DNA of 46,185 nucleotides from an uncultured Flavobacteriaceae bacterium (GCA_947497145.1 CANMFQ010000030.1:1-46185), one strand, 5' to 3'. Positions 14,150 to 23,710 are shown, counted from the stretch's first letter. The notes: a model not told the origin generated them from the letters alone. A program made the numbers and translations.

Positions 14150-14349
14150 TCTAGCTCTGATTACTCAAATAAAGCCGTTTTTTTGGTAATTTCCTGTCTG
14201 GTATCATTCCTGATTTGGTTAATAATCCATATAAGTAAGACTTACTGATTTTTACAAATGTCTCACAATTGAATTTTAGTTTGCCACACGCTGCTATAAG
14301 CAGTATTTTTAACCGCCATTAAAGCCTCATGCCTAAGTTTTAACTCACA
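14150..14349. other. Junction between the cassette array and housekeeping genes; no gene seen
   Basis: There are stops in all frames. On the - strand, broken phrases such as KFNCETFVKISKSYLYGLL read like protein debris, but I cannot assign them. Confidence 0.4.
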
Positions 14350-14379
14350 ATGTGGTTTTTAATATATTATTTTTCAACA

Positions 14380-15162
14380 ATGCAAAAGCAACGATTTTAT
14401 TACGTAATACACCTTCAGTTTTTAGGTTTTCGCTATAGCGGATGGCAAAAACAACCCCAGCAAAAGACCATAGAGTCTATGCTTATAAAAACCTTAAAAT
14501 TTATAGCTCCCAACCAGCAGTTTAAAATTTTGGGAGCAGGAAGAACCGATGCAAAAGTATCTGCATTAGAGGCAGCTTTTGAATTGTTTATTGATGAAGC
14601 TATTGTTGATAAGGCTAAATTTTTGGCGTTGTTTAATAAAAACCTTCCGCCAGATATTCGAGTGCTTTCAATAAAGGAAGTACCTAAAGAGTTTAATATT
14701 ATTCAGCACAGTAAAACTAAGGAATATGTATACCTATTTTCTTACGGAGAAAAAAACCATCCTTTTTGTGCACCATTTTTAGCAAATATCCTTGAAGACT
14801 TGGATATTGCTTTAATGCAAAAAGCAGCGCGATTATTTGAAGGAATGCATGATTTTTCTACCTACACTGCGCGTATGCAGGAGAATACAGTGGCGGTGCG
14901 CAGTATTGATTCTTGTGAGTTGCGAGAAAATACAATTTTACAAGCCAATTTTTTTCCAAAAAAAAGTTATGCGCTTCATGTAAAAGGACAAGGCTTTATG
15001 CGCTACCAAATTCGCATGATAATGGGAGCTCTACTACAATTGGGTAGTGGAGAATTGACATTTGAAGACATAGAAAAATCCTTAGAGCCAAATAATTTAA
15101 TTCAACTGACTTACGTAGCTCCAGGTTCAGGCCTTCTCTTGCATACACTAGAGTTTGCATGA
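14380..15162 (+). CDS. truA: TruA-family tRNA pseudouridine synthase, divergent
   Basis: The start is placed at ATG 14380 (MQKQRFYYVIHLQFLGFRYSGW), where TruA similarity begins, rather than ATG 14350. The 260-aa protein shows the catalytic loop GAGRTDAKVSA with Asp57, the later VRSID segment and the GQGFMRYQIRMIMGALLQLG block, all in TruA order. Canonical TruA has GRTDxGVHA; here the Gly-Val-His is Lys-Val-Ser. The enzyme is expected to isomerise uridines in the tRNA anticodon arm. The altered loop means it may be a second TruA-like enzyme rather than the main one. Confidence 0.8.
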   Translation: MQKQRFYYVIHLQFLGFRYSGWQKQPQQKTIESMLIKTLKFIAPNQQFKILGAGRTDAKVSALEAAFELFIDEAIVDKAKFLALFNKNLPPDIRVLSIKEVPKEFNIIQHSKTKEYVYLFSYGEKNHPFCAPFLANILEDLDIALMQKAARLFEGMHDFSTYTARMQENTVAVRSIDSCELRENTILQANFFPKKSYALHVKGQGFMRYQIRMIMGALLQLGSGELTFEDIEKSLEPNNLIQLTYVAPGSGLLLHTLEFA

Positions 15163-15251
15163 TTGACTTATGTAAGAGTGTAACGAAATTTATAACAAGT
15201 AATTATTTGAAAAATCATACCATTTTGAGTGTTAAAAAGAGGATATAAACT

Positions 15252-16049
15252 ATGCGACGATTAAAAAAAATAGGGATTGGACTTGGTGTTGTGTATCTAT
15301 TGCTAGTAGCTTTAGTCTATATTTTTCAAGAAAGACTCATTTTTTTTCCTTCCAAATTACCTATAGATCACACCTATAGTTTTGTTCAACCCTTTGAAGA
15401 ATTCTTTTTAGCTGCTGCTGCTGATGCACAGCTAAATGCCGTTCATATAAAAAACAATTCAACAAAAGGAGTTGTACTTTATTTTCACGGTAACTCAGGT
15501 AATATTTCGCATTTGGGGCGTAAAGCCGATTTGTTTACAAAGCATGGTTATGATGTCATTTTAGTAGATTATAGAACCTATGGTAAGAGCACAGGTGCAA
15601 TGACCGAACAAGCATTGTATGATGACGCACAACTCTTTTATGATTACGCGCTTAAAACCTATGCAGAAAATGAAATACTCGTATACGGTAGGTCGTTAGG
15701 TACTGGTATAGCTTCTTATGTAGCGGCTAATAACAACCCATGCCGCCTTATTTTAGAATCTCCTTTTTCAAGTGCTGTAGATTTAGGAAAACATCGTTTC
15801 CCTTTTATACCAGTGGCATGGTTATCAGAATTTCGTTTTCCTTCAACCGAATATATGAAAAGTGTTCAATGCCCAGTTTACATTTTTCATGGAAATGCTG
15901 ATAAAGTGATTCCGTATTCATTTTCTCAACAGCTCTACACCGCTATTCCGGGAGTTGGTAAAAAATTATTTACTATTGAAAATGGCGGACATAATGACCT
16001 GCAAAATTATGCTGCTTTTAACAGGGGTATGATTGAGGCTTTAAAATAG
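15252..16049 (+). CDS. Membrane-anchored alpha/beta hydrolase (ABHD13/BEM46-like)
   Basis: The 265-aa protein has an N-terminal membrane segment (about residues 8-24), then a serine hydrolase domain. Visible features are YFHGNSGN (oxyanion-hole loop), DYRTYGKS, the nucleophile elbow YGRSLGTG, HGNADKVIP with the acid Asp, and GGHNDL with the catalytic His. The order and the N-terminal anchor match the BEM46/ABHD13 group. The substrate is unknown. It stands alone between truA and the convergent cys operon. Confidence 0.85.
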   Translation: MRRLKKIGIGLGVVYLLLVALVYIFQERLIFFPSKLPIDHTYSFVQPFEEFFLAAAADAQLNAVHIKNNSTKGVVLYFHGNSGNISHLGRKADLFTKHGYDVILVDYRTYGKSTGAMTEQALYDDAQLFYDYALKTYAENEILVYGRSLGTGIASYVAANNNPCRLILESPFSSAVDLGKHRFPFIPVAWLSEFRFPSTEYMKSVQCPVYIFHGNADKVIPYSFSQQLYTAIPGVGKKLFTIENGGHNDLQNYAAFNRGMIEALK

Positions 16050-16085
16050 TTTTATACCCAGAATATGTCTATTTATACTGCTACG

Positions 16086-16113
16086 ATTAAAAAAAACACA
16101 CGTTATAACGTGG
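16086..16113 (-). terminator. Terminator for the cysE-cysM operon
   Basis: CACGTTATAACGTG (16099-16112) is a perfect 14-bp palindrome. On the - strand it is followed by a run of eight T residues, just past the cysM stop. Confidence 0.75.
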
Positions 16114-16125
16114 CAAAAGTGTATA

Positions 16126-17010
16126 CTAATCAAACAAACCAGAAGACAAATAGCGGTCACCTCGGTCACATACTATAGAAACTATGGTGCCACTTTCAAG
16201 GGTGCTCGCTAAACGTAAGGATGCAGTAGCAGCACCTCCGCTACTCATACCTGAAAAAATACCTTCTTCAGTAGCGAGCCTGCGTGCCATTTCACGAGCT
16301 TCTTCTTCACTAACTTCCAAAACCTGATCTACTTTATCAGCATTGAATATTTTAGGAAGGTAGGCTTCTGGCCATTTACGAATACCAGGAATTCTAGCAC
16401 CATCTTTGGGTTGCACTCCAACAATTTCAATTGCTGAATTTTGCTCTTTTAAATAGGTAGACGTACCCATAATGGTTCCGGTAGTACCCATAGCCGAAAC
16501 AAAATGCGTTATTTCTCCCTTAGTATCTTCCCAAATTTCTGGGCCTGTAGTTTTGTAGTGGGCTTGCCAGTTATCATCGTTAGCAAATTGGTTTATCATA
16601 GAAAAACCTTCATTTTTCACTTTAGCATCAGCATAATCTCTAGCACCTTCAATACCAACGTCAGCAGGGGTAAGGGTTACTTTTGCTCCATAAGCGCGCA
16701 TGGTTTGTACACGTTCTTTGGTAGAATTTTCGGGCATTACAAGCTCAATGTTTAGCCCGTAAATACCTGCAATCATGGCTAAAGCAATACCTGTATTACC
16801 ACTTGTTGCTTCTATTAATTTTGAATTTTTATCAAAATCGCCACGTTCTAGCCCGCTTTTAATCATGTTAAATGCAGCACGATCTTTAACACTTCCGCCA
16901 GGGTTGTGACCTTCCAATTTGAAAAGTAATTTCACCTTAGGATTGGTATTTAAAACTTTTGATACGACCAGAGGGGTATTCCCAATTAAATCAAGCAAAC
17001 TATGAGACAT
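16126..17010 (-). CDS. cysM: Cysteine synthase, CysM type
   Basis: This PLP enzyme makes cysteine from O-acetylserine and sulfide. The 294-aa protein opens SLLDLIGNTPLV, carries the PLP lysine in NPGGSVKDRA (Lys42), the phosphate-binding loop EATSGNTGIA, and the late GMSSGGAATAS loop. At 294 residues it is slightly short, as CysM proteins are. It overlaps the 3' end of the serine acetyltransferase gene by 11 bp, so the two enzymes that make O-acetylserine and use it are translated from one message. Confidence 0.93.
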   Translation of the reverse strand: MSHSLLDLIGNTPLVVSKVLNTNPKVKLLFKLEGHNPGGSVKDRAAFNMIKSGLERGDFDKNSKLIEATSGNTGIALAMIAGIYGLNIELVMPENSTKERVQTMRAYGAKVTLTPADVGIEGARDYADAKVKNEGFSMINQFANDDNWQAHYKTTGPEIWEDTKGEITHFVSAMGTTGTIMGTSTYLKEQNSAIEIVGVQPKDGARIPGIRKWPEAYLPKIFNADKVDQVLEVSEEEAREMARRLATEEGIFSGMSSGGAATASLRLASTLESGTIVSIVCDRGDRYLSSGLFD

Positions 17011-17794
17011 TCGGTAGTGTTTTTATTTTTATTTCAGGTGTATGAAAGACTGTAGAATTTGGCGGAACAGATTCCGTAAGCCAAGCATTACCACCAATTA
17101 CGGAGTTTTCACCAATTATGGTATTGCCTCCCAAAATAGTAGCATTTGCATAAATGGTCACATTTTTTTCAATGGTAGGATGCCGTTTTGTTTGCTGCAA
17201 ATGTTTAGCCACAAACAAGCCGCCTAAAGTAACCCCTTGGTAAATTTTTACATGATCTTTAATGATAGCAGTTTCACCAATAACAACACCTGTACCATGA
17301 TCTATATGAAAAGAATCACCTATCACTGCACCAGGGTTTATATCAACACCTGTTTGTCTGTGCGCATACTCAGTCATTAAACGCGGTACTAGCGGGAAGC
17401 CAACTTTATATAATTCATGTGCCAAACGGTAAATAGCAATGGCATAAAAGCCTGGGTAAGCCATATAAACTTCTTCAATAGATAAGGAAGCGGGGTCACA
17501 GGTAACCGTAGCTTCGGCATCTAAATTTAAACGCTGAAGTACATTTGGCAACTTTTCTACATAGTTTTCCCAAAGTTTTTTACAAGGCTTTTGTGTGTCC
17601 CAGCAGGCTAAATCGACCAAAACATCAAAAGTAGCCTCTAGCTTGTCAAGATTTTCTTTAACGGGAGTTTCTATGTCAAATAGGGTATAAAATAGAAGGT
17701 TTGTAAATACTTCTGTTTTTTCTTTTAACTGATACCGTAAATTGGGTTGTATCTTATGTTGATTGATTTGTTGTATAATTCTTGCTTTATCCAT
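17000..17794 (-). CDS. cysE: Serine O-acetyltransferase (EpsC/CysE type)
   Basis: It acetylates serine with acetyl-CoA, the first step of cysteine synthesis. The 264-aa protein has an alpha-helical N-terminal part and a left-handed beta-helix of hexapeptide repeats: TGVDINPGAVIGDSFHIDHG, TGVVIGETAIIKDHVKIYQG, then VTLGGLF. The His in DHGTGVVIG is the catalytic position of the family. The C-terminus lacks the short Ile tail of enterobacterial CysE and is of the long EpsC form. It is first in the operon, with cysM overlapping its end. The gene at 17889 is divergent, leaving about 95 bp for both promoters. Confidence 0.92.
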   Translation of the reverse strand: MDKARIIQQINQHKIQPNLRYQLKEKTEVFTNLLFYTLFDIETPVKENLDKLEATFDVLVDLACWDTQKPCKKLWENYVEKLPNVLQRLNLDAEATVTCDPASLSIEEVYMAYPGFYAIAIYRLAHELYKVGFPLVPRLMTEYAHRQTGVDINPGAVIGDSFHIDHGTGVVIGETAIIKDHVKIYQGVTLGGLFVAKHLQQTKRHPTIEKNVTIYANATILGGNTIIGENSVIGGNAWLTESVPPNSTVFHTPEIKIKTLPNVS

Positions 17795-17888
17795 AGACTT
17801 AGTAGATTATGTCAAAATTAAACAATATTCTAAAAGAAGCACTTTTAAATGGCTAACTTTAGCTAAAATTTATAATCAATACTGTAGT

Positions 17889-18569
17889 ATGCAACATGAA
17901 AAGGTTTCGAAAGATGTTTTTGCATTTTTAAGGAAATTAGAAAAAAATAATAATAGAGAGTGGTTTACAGCCCATAAAGAAACGTTTAAAGACATTGAAG
18001 CACAGGTTAAAGTTTTTTTTACTGCACTAGCAGAAGAAATGAAAATGCATGATGAGATAGAGCGGGTAAAAATATTTAGAATATACAGAGATGTACGTTT
18101 CTCAAAAAATAAAACGCCCTACAAAATTAACTTATCAAGCTCTCTTAGTAGGGCAGGAGCACGATTGAGAGGCGGGTATTATATTCACATTCAGCCGGGC
18201 GGTAGTTTTATAGCAGGAGGTTTTTGGCAACCAAATAAAGAAGACCTTTTTCGCATACGCAAAGAACTAGAACTCGATGCGACTGAATTTAGAGCTGTAA
18301 TTGAAGCAGAAGTATTTAAAAATATTTGGGGTGATTTGGTTGGTGACGAAGTAAAAGTAGCCCCTAAAGGCTTTGATAAAACACATGAAAATATTGATCT
18401 TATAAAAAAGAAACAATTCGTTTTTATTCGCAATTTTACAGACGACGAAGTATTGGATGCCAATTTTAGCAGTCAGATAATTGATTCGTTTAAGGGCATA
18501 AGACCTTATTTTGATTTAATGAGCGATATACTCACTACAAACCTAAATGGAGAATCACTTTTAGACTAA
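17889..18569 (+). CDS. DUF2461 family protein
   Basis: The start is set at ATG 17889, where family similarity begins; the upstream extension to 17763 overlaps cysE. The 226-aa product shows the family order: FAFLRKLEKNNNREWFTAHK near the start, RIYRDVRFSKNKTPYK, GGYYIHIQPGGSFIAGGFW, and a C-terminal KG/F...D segment. The biochemical role of this widespread family is not known. Its end overlaps the convergent gene at 18561 by 9 bp. Confidence 0.85.
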   Translation: MQHEKVSKDVFAFLRKLEKNNNREWFTAHKETFKDIEAQVKVFFTALAEEMKMHDEIERVKIFRIYRDVRFSKNKTPYKINLSSSLSRAGARLRGGYYIHIQPGGSFIAGGFWQPNKEDLFRIRKELELDATEFRAVIEAEVFKNIWGDLVGDEVKVAPKGFDKTHENIDLIKKKQFVFIRNFTDDEVLDANFSSQIIDSFKGIRPYFDLMSDILTTNLNGESLLD

Positions 18570-18968
18570 AACGGGCTTTTCAAAAAACTGTATATGGTCT
18601 TGTATTCTGGTAATGACCATATTCATCATGCGTTTATTTAAGGCTGATGAGTTATTGATATACAATTCATATTCTTCTACGGTAAAGTGACCAATGATCA
18701 TACCTTTTAAAGAATTTCTAAATTTTATATCTTTTTGAATGGCATGAGCGATATAATTAATGCGTTTTTCAAAGCCTAACTCGTAGAAAGCATTCTTGCG
18801 TTTTACAATGTAGTTTTGAAATGCGTGCAGAAACAAATCGTTTTGCAGTAAGATAATTGGGCGTAGCGTTTGGTTTTGAAAACGCTCTTCATCACTCATA
18901 TTATCATTGATTTTCGCCGATGAAATGAGGGGGCGAATTTTTTTTAGACTGTGAGATCTTTCATTCAT
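18561..18968 (-). CDS. Conserved hypothetical protein of Flavobacteriia
   Basis: The 135-aa protein is soluble and helical, with SDEERFQNQTLRPIILLQND, FELGFEKR-like and RNSLKGMIIGHFTVEEYELY segments. I recognise it as a conserved Flavobacteriia protein sometimes labelled glyoxalase in databases, but no glyoxalase metal residues are visible and I give no function. Confidence 0.7.
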   Translation of the reverse strand: MNERSHSLKKIRPLISSAKINDNMSDEERFQNQTLRPIILLQNDLFLHAFQNYIVKRKNAFYELGFEKRINYIAHAIQKDIKFRNSLKGMIIGHFTVEEYELYINNSSALNKRMMNMVITRIQDHIQFFEKPVLV

Positions 18969-19116
18969 CGTTTCAAATTTTTATAAAGATAGGTATTAAG
19001 TAAAGTACGATTTAAGCCGATTATTTTAGTTTTTAACGGGGTTATGAACAAAGGTTTGTTATGAAAACAAATTACCGTAGTTTTAAAAAAAATATACTCC
19101 TGCATAACGTAGGATA

Positions 19117-20028
19117 ATGAATACTATTGTCATGAAATTTGGAAAAGTAGCGCAACCTGAACTTATTGATTTTACCCTGCCTAATGATCATCCTGATACT
19201 GCGATTGTTTTGGCAAAACATAAAACAGCAGCAGCGCCAAAGGTTTTTGTTGGTTGTGCAAAATGGAATAAAAAAGACCTAAAGAATTTTTATCCCAAAG
19301 GCACTAAAGATGAATTAACGTATTATGCGTCTCAATTTAATAGTATAGAATTAAATGCTACATTTTACAGGATATTCTCAGCCGAAACTTACCAAAAGTG
19401 GAATGATAAAACGCCTACTAATTTTAAGTTTTTTCCAAAAATAGTTCAGAATGTGAGTCATTTAAGACGGTTAAATGATGAGGCTTACCCTGTTTTAAAT
19501 GAGTACCTTAATGCAACTTCAAACCTAAAAGATAAACTAGGAACTATTTTTTTACAATTGCACAGTAATTTTGGACCAAAAAACTGGGATAGAGTAGAAC
19601 GTTTGGTCTCTTATTGGCCAAAAGAATACCCATTGTCAATAGAATTCCGGCATACTGATTGGTTCAATGATGAGCAAGTAGCTCAAGAATTATATCATCT
19701 TCTTGAAGAAAACAATATTTCAAACACCCTTGTTGATACAGCAGGTAGACGCGATCTTGTGCATATGCGTTTAACTAATAATGAAGCTTTCATTCGTTTT
19801 GTTGGTGCCAATCACCCAACAGACTATGACCGTTTAGATGCATGGGTTGAAAAATTATCAAATTGGGAGCAGATAGGTTTACGTAACATTCATTTCTTTG
19901 TGCATCAGCATATGGAATTAGAGTCTCCGTTACTTTCGAGCTATTTTATTGCTAAGTTGAATGCAAAATTGGGCTGTAATCTTCAAATTCCTAAAACGCT
20001 TCACAATTCGGACGGAACATTGTTCTAA
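19117..20028 (+). CDS. DUF72 (YecE-like) family protein
   Basis: The 303-aa protein follows the DUF72 TIM-barrel layout: VFVGCAKWNKKDLKNFYP, then FNSIELNATFYRI, FKFFPKIVQNVSHLRRL, LGTIFLQLHSNFGP, LSIEFRHTDW and RFVGA. The start may be ATG 19117 or ATG 19132. These proteins are widespread and uncharacterised. It is followed after 41 bp by a thioesterase gene on the same strand. Confidence 0.88.
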   Translation: MNTIVMKFGKVAQPELIDFTLPNDHPDTAIVLAKHKTAAAPKVFVGCAKWNKKDLKNFYPKGTKDELTYYASQFNSIELNATFYRIFSAETYQKWNDKTPTNFKFFPKIVQNVSHLRRLNDEAYPVLNEYLNATSNLKDKLGTIFLQLHSNFGPKNWDRVERLVSYWPKEYPLSIEFRHTDWFNDEQVAQELYHLLEENNISNTLVDTAGRRDLVHMRLTNNEAFIRFVGANHPTDYDRLDAWVEKLSNWEQIGLRNIHFFVHQHMELESPLLSSYFIAKLNAKLGCNLQIPKTLHNSDGTLF

Positions 20029-20069
20029 AATCATTTTCTATAGTAATTTTGTAGTCTAAATCATACAAT

Positions 20070-20465
20070 ATGAGATTTCACACAAGAAAATGGGTAAAAC
20101 CAGAAGATTTAAATGCTAACGAAACTTTATTTGGAGGTACACTATTAGCTTGGATAGATGAAGAGGCAGCCCTTTACAGCATTATTCAATTAGAAAATAA
20201 AAGGGTAGTAACTAAATATATCTCTGAGATTAATTTTATGAGTACCGCCAAACAAGGCGACATAATTGAAATTGGTATTGAGGTAGTCAAATTTGGAAAA
20301 ACCTCTTTAACTCTCAATTGTGAGGTAAGAAATAAGATGAATAGAGAGACTATAGTTACCGTTGATAATATCATCATGGTAAATTTAGACGAAGACGGCA
20401 AGCCTCAACCACATGGTAAAACCAAAGTTGAGTATGTAAAAGATAGGTTGATGGATGAGGATTAA
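20070..20465 (+). CDS. Acyl-CoA thioesterase, hotdog fold (YciA/BACH-like)
   Basis: The 131-aa protein has the hotdog signature NANETLFGGTLLAWIDEEAA, where Asn and Asp are the catalytic pair, then VVTKYISEINFMSTAKQGD and VDNIIMVNLDEDGKP. It should hydrolyse acyl-CoA esters as a multimer in the cytoplasm. Its stop abuts the end of the convergent dipeptidase gene. Confidence 0.88.
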   Translation: MRFHTRKWVKPEDLNANETLFGGTLLAWIDEEAALYSIIQLENKRVVTKYISEINFMSTAKQGDIIEIGIEVVKFGKTSLTLNCEVRNKMNRETIVTVDNIIMVNLDEDGKPQPHGKTKVEYVKDRLMDED

Positions 20466-21755
20466 TTATCCTTGTCCGAGGCGTTTTGCTACCGCCTGAA
20501 CTTCATCTAGAACACGAAGGAGATTTTCACCCCATAATTTCGCAATTTCTTCTTCGGTATACCCACGTTTTACGAGTTCTAAGGTGACATTGAATGTTTC
20601 TGAGGCATCAGACCAACCTTCAATACCGCCACCACCATCAAAATCAGAACTAATACCAACGTGGTTAATACCGATAAGTTTTACCATATAATCAATATGG
20701 TCTACAAAATCGGCAACATCAACAGCAGGAGGCATATTCGCCATTGTTGAAGCTTTTGTATCAACAATTTTTTTTATCGCCGTATATTGTTCAATATACG
20801 CATCGCGTTCATTTTTTGGCATAGCCATAACAGCTTTTCGGTCTAAATTTTCAACACCCAAGGAATCCATTACCGCTTTTTCAATTTCTTTTAATTTGTT
20901 ATTACGAGCTTCAATTTTCTCCGTATTTAGATAAGAATCGAGTGCTACGGTTTGCACTACACCGCCATTTTCTTTCATTAAAAGGAGTTGTTCGTCATCT
21001 AAATTTCTGCTATGATCACACAATGCCCTAGCTGAAGAATGTGATGCAATGATAGGCGCTTTAGACAAGGCTATCATTTGCTTCATAGCTTCTTTAGAAG
21101 GGTGAGAAACATCAATCATTATACCTAGTCTATTCATTTCTTTTATAGCTTCTTTACCTAAATCACTTAAGCCATTATGCAACCATATACCGTCTGCTTC
21201 GCCTGTGTTAGAATCAGAAAACTGACTATGGCCATTGTGCGCCAATGAAATATAGCGTGCGCCCAGTTTATGGTAGACCTCAAAGTTTGCCAAATCAGTG
21301 CCTATAGGATAGGCATTTTCAACGCCTATCATGGCTACTTTTTTTCCTTGAGCATCAATTTTTCTGACATCTTCTGATGTTAAGGCTAGGGCTATTTCAT
21401 CAGGAGCTATTTCTTCACAAAGGCGATGTATTGCATCAAATTTTGCCAAAGCATTTTCTTTCGCTTTTTCATAGCCTTGGTCATTTAATGAGTCTTGCCC
21501 TGTATATACAATTAACCATGTGACATCTAAACCACCTTCTTTCATTTTAGGAAGGTTTACTTGAGTATCTAATCGTTGGGTGTAATTAACACTATCAGTG
21601 AAGTTTTTGACATTGATATCGTTATGGGTATCAATGGTAATCACTTTTTCATGAATTTGTTTTGCTCGTGTTTCTAAGCTAATCTCTTTTTTAGGCTGCT
21701 TTTCTGCACAGTTTATTAAAAGAAAGCTACTCAGCAATAATGCTATTATTTTCAT
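20466..21755 (-). CDS. Membrane dipeptidase, peptidase family M19, lipoprotein
   Basis: The start is taken at the internal ATG 21755 because it begins a lipoprotein signal (MKIIALLLSSFLLINC); the longer frame from 21821 adds an unrelated 22 residues. The 429-aa enzyme has the M19 zinc residues in TIDTHNDI, the bridging Glu in MIGVENAYPIG, SLAHNGHSQFSD, IDVSHPSKEA, IASHSSARAL and GISSDFDGGGGIEGW. It cleaves dipeptides, including some with D-residues, probably at the periplasmic face. It is not clearly in an operon. Confidence 0.9.
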   Translation of the reverse strand: MKIIALLLSSFLLINCAEKQPKKEISLETRAKQIHEKVITIDTHNDINVKNFTDSVNYTQRLDTQVNLPKMKEGGLDVTWLIVYTGQDSLNDQGYEKAKENALAKFDAIHRLCEEIAPDEIALALTSEDVRKIDAQGKKVAMIGVENAYPIGTDLANFEVYHKLGARYISLAHNGHSQFSDSNTGEADGIWLHNGLSDLGKEAIKEMNRLGIMIDVSHPSKEAMKQMIALSKAPIIASHSSARALCDHSRNLDDEQLLLMKENGGVVQTVALDSYLNTEKIEARNNKLKEIEKAVMDSLGVENLDRKAVMAMPKNERDAYIEQYTAIKKIVDTKASTMANMPPAVDVADFVDHIDYMVKLIGINHVGISSDFDGGGGIEGWSDASETFNVTLELVKRGYTEEEIAKLWGENLLRVLDEVQAVAKRLGQG

Positions 21756-21934
21756 CGTAAAGAAATTTGTATACCTACAAATTAAGGCATTTGACAACAC
21801 AAATGGAAGTCTATAGAACATTTAATTGTTCGCTCCACTATAAATGGGCAATTTTAAGTGAATTTCAACGGATTACCCCAAAAGAGTATCTGTGTTTTAC
21901 ATTCATTATTTACTAACTTTTCAAATTCCTAAAA

Positions 21935-23710
21935 TTGAAACCCAAAGACCTACTTTCTCAATTATTGCAATTTGAGTATTCGCTAAACAATTTGTCATTA
22001 GAAAAATTGAATACGGTACATGCGCTATCTTTAAAAAAGTCGTTTAAGATTTTTAGAAGTGCTATTGTTGACAAAATATATCAATTGTCAGAGATAACCG
22101 CAATTGATAATTCAGATGCCGTTGCTTTTCAATTAAACTTAACTTCAAAAGAAGTGACAACTATTTCAGCGGCTTACAGAGACAAGCAGTTTGTTAAAAT
22201 TAACGATGAAGTTGTTGCTGTACTTAAAGAAATTGTTGCTTATGTTGATAGTTTAAAGCACGATAAACTATCTGAATATCAATATGAATACATTGTAGGT
22301 ATTAAAAACGCTTCAAAATCATTGATAGAAGTTGTTTATTTAATACAAGACTACACAAAGCAATCGTTAAAAAATGCTTCAGTAAATTTTGTTGATTTCA
22401 ATTTAGAAAACTTATTAAAGAATGTAGAGAATATCTGTACGATTTTATTATTAAACAAACCTACAAAACTGAAATTAAGCATAGATAAAACGGTTCCAAA
22501 GGTACTACAAGGCAATCCGTCAAAACTCACAGAAATACTATTAAATATTTTGGTGAATGCACTAAAATTTATGAAGCATGGGAGTATTGGTTTACATGTT
22601 TCTCTTGAAGAAGTAGATTTAAGTAGCTGTGTTTTAAAATTTAATATGGTTGGTATAGTAGCGGGTATTTCTAAAAGTCATTTAAAACTGGTTTTTAATG
22701 ACAATGAGCCCTACGGTAATACAAATGAGGTTTACGACAGCATTTCTAAACTGAGCATTGCTAAGCAAATTATTGAAAGCGAAGGAGGCAGAATTGATAT
22801 TGCTAACGAATTGGAACACGAAACGACATTTTCTTTTTTATTGCCTTATTTTTTGGCAAGTAAAGAGGCAACTAAACGAATGGGCGACAAGTTGACTGAG
22901 CTAAAAGAGCATCGATCTTTAAAAAATGCCAATATTTTGGTATACGAAGACGATTTTATGCTGCAAAAAATAATACAGCAGCAGCTGGCTTCATGGCAGT
23001 GTTACCCTCATATTGTTGATGACAGGCTTTACGCTATGCACATACTCGAAAACACGAAGATAGATATAGTATTGTTGAGTGCAAATGTACCTTATTTGAA
23101 CAGTTATGAAATTGTAAAGCGCATACGTAATCATAAAAACGAACAGTTAAGGAATACGCCAATAGTTGTATTGATAAATGGTGTTTCTATTCAAAACTTT
23201 GAAAAAGGCATAACATATAAAATTAACGATTGCGTATCAAAACCCTATGTGTTGGATGAGCTGAAATCTATATTGCTTAAAAATTTGCCACAAAAAAATA
23301 CGGTTATGGCGTTAGAATCAAAACGAATCAATTCAGAAAAAGATGCGTTTAATGATGTGAAAAAAATTAATCTTGTGACAATTTTAGAAGATTGTTTGGG
23401 GCAGGTGGACTGGCTAGAAGAGCTCATTACAAGTTATAAGGAAAATGCGCTCGAATTTATAGGTGTTATGCGTGTTAATATTGAAAATGAAGGAATGAAA
23501 GAGATAGCGCTGGCTGCCCAAAAGGTAAAATGCGGTTTGGCTATGATGGAATCTGAAAACCTGCATAATATTGCTGAGCAAATAGAAAAAATTTGCAAAA
23601 CAGATGGTGATGTAAAACATCTAACATTTTTATTTGACTGTTTTGTAAAAGAGTATGTGTTAGTGGCTGACGCAATTGAAGAACAAATACAGGTACTGAA
23701 GAAAACCTAG
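21935..23710 (+). CDS. Degenerate hybrid sensor kinase (HisKA/HATPase/REC/HPt) lacking all phosphotransfer residues
   Basis: The 591-aa frame is intact and begins at a TTG. The order is a helical N-terminus, a HisKA-like dimer region (about 80-150), HATPase (about 185-305), receiver (331-450) and HPt (480-585). Every key site is altered. The H-box reads INDE (Asn90-Asp91-Glu92) where Ser-His-Glu is expected. The N-box keeps Asn204 and Asn208, but the G1 Asp is Gly240 and the GLGL box is ISKL. The receiver keeps Glu338, Asp339, Asp340 and Lys436, but its phosphoacceptor Asp is Ser382. The HPt His is Gln529 (AAQKVKCG). It has no signal peptide or membrane helix. A kinase or phosphorelay role is unlikely; a scaffold or protein-interaction role is possible. 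Alignment was by eye. Confidence 0.8.
   Translation: MKPKDLLSQLLQFEYSLNNLSLEKLNTVHALSLKKSFKIFRSAIVDKIYQLSEITAIDNSDAVAFQLNLTSKEVTTISAAYRDKQFVKINDEVVAVLKEIVAYVDSLKHDKLSEYQYEYIVGIKNASKSLIEVVYLIQDYTKQSLKNASVNFVDFNLENLLKNVENICTILLLNKPTKLKLSIDKTVPKVLQGNPSKLTEILLNILVNALKFMKHGSIGLHVSLEEVDLSSCVLKFNMVGIVAGISKSHLKLVFNDNEPYGNTNEVYDSISKLSIAKQIIESEGGRIDIANELEHETTFSFLLPYFLASKEATKRMGDKLTELKEHRSLKNANILVYEDDFMLQKIIQQQLASWQCYPHIVDDRLYAMHILENTKIDIVLLSANVPYLNSYEIVKRIRNHKNEQLRNTPIVVLINGVSIQNFEKGITYKINDCVSKPYVLDELKSILLKNLPQKNTVMALESKRINSEKDAFNDVKKINLVTILEDCLGQVDWLEELITSYKENALEFIGVMRVNIENEGMKEIALAAQKVKCGLAMMESENLHNIAEQIEKICKTDGDVKHLTFLFDCFVKEYVLVADAIEEQIQVLKKT

Noticed and set aside
14150-14349. IS110-like transposase debris on the - strand
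   Set aside because: A few phrases hinted at it, but no motif of the family could be placed with confidence.
18561-18968. Glyoxalase
   Set aside because: Homologues are sometimes labelled so, but no glyoxalase/VOC metal ligands or beta-alpha repeats are visible.
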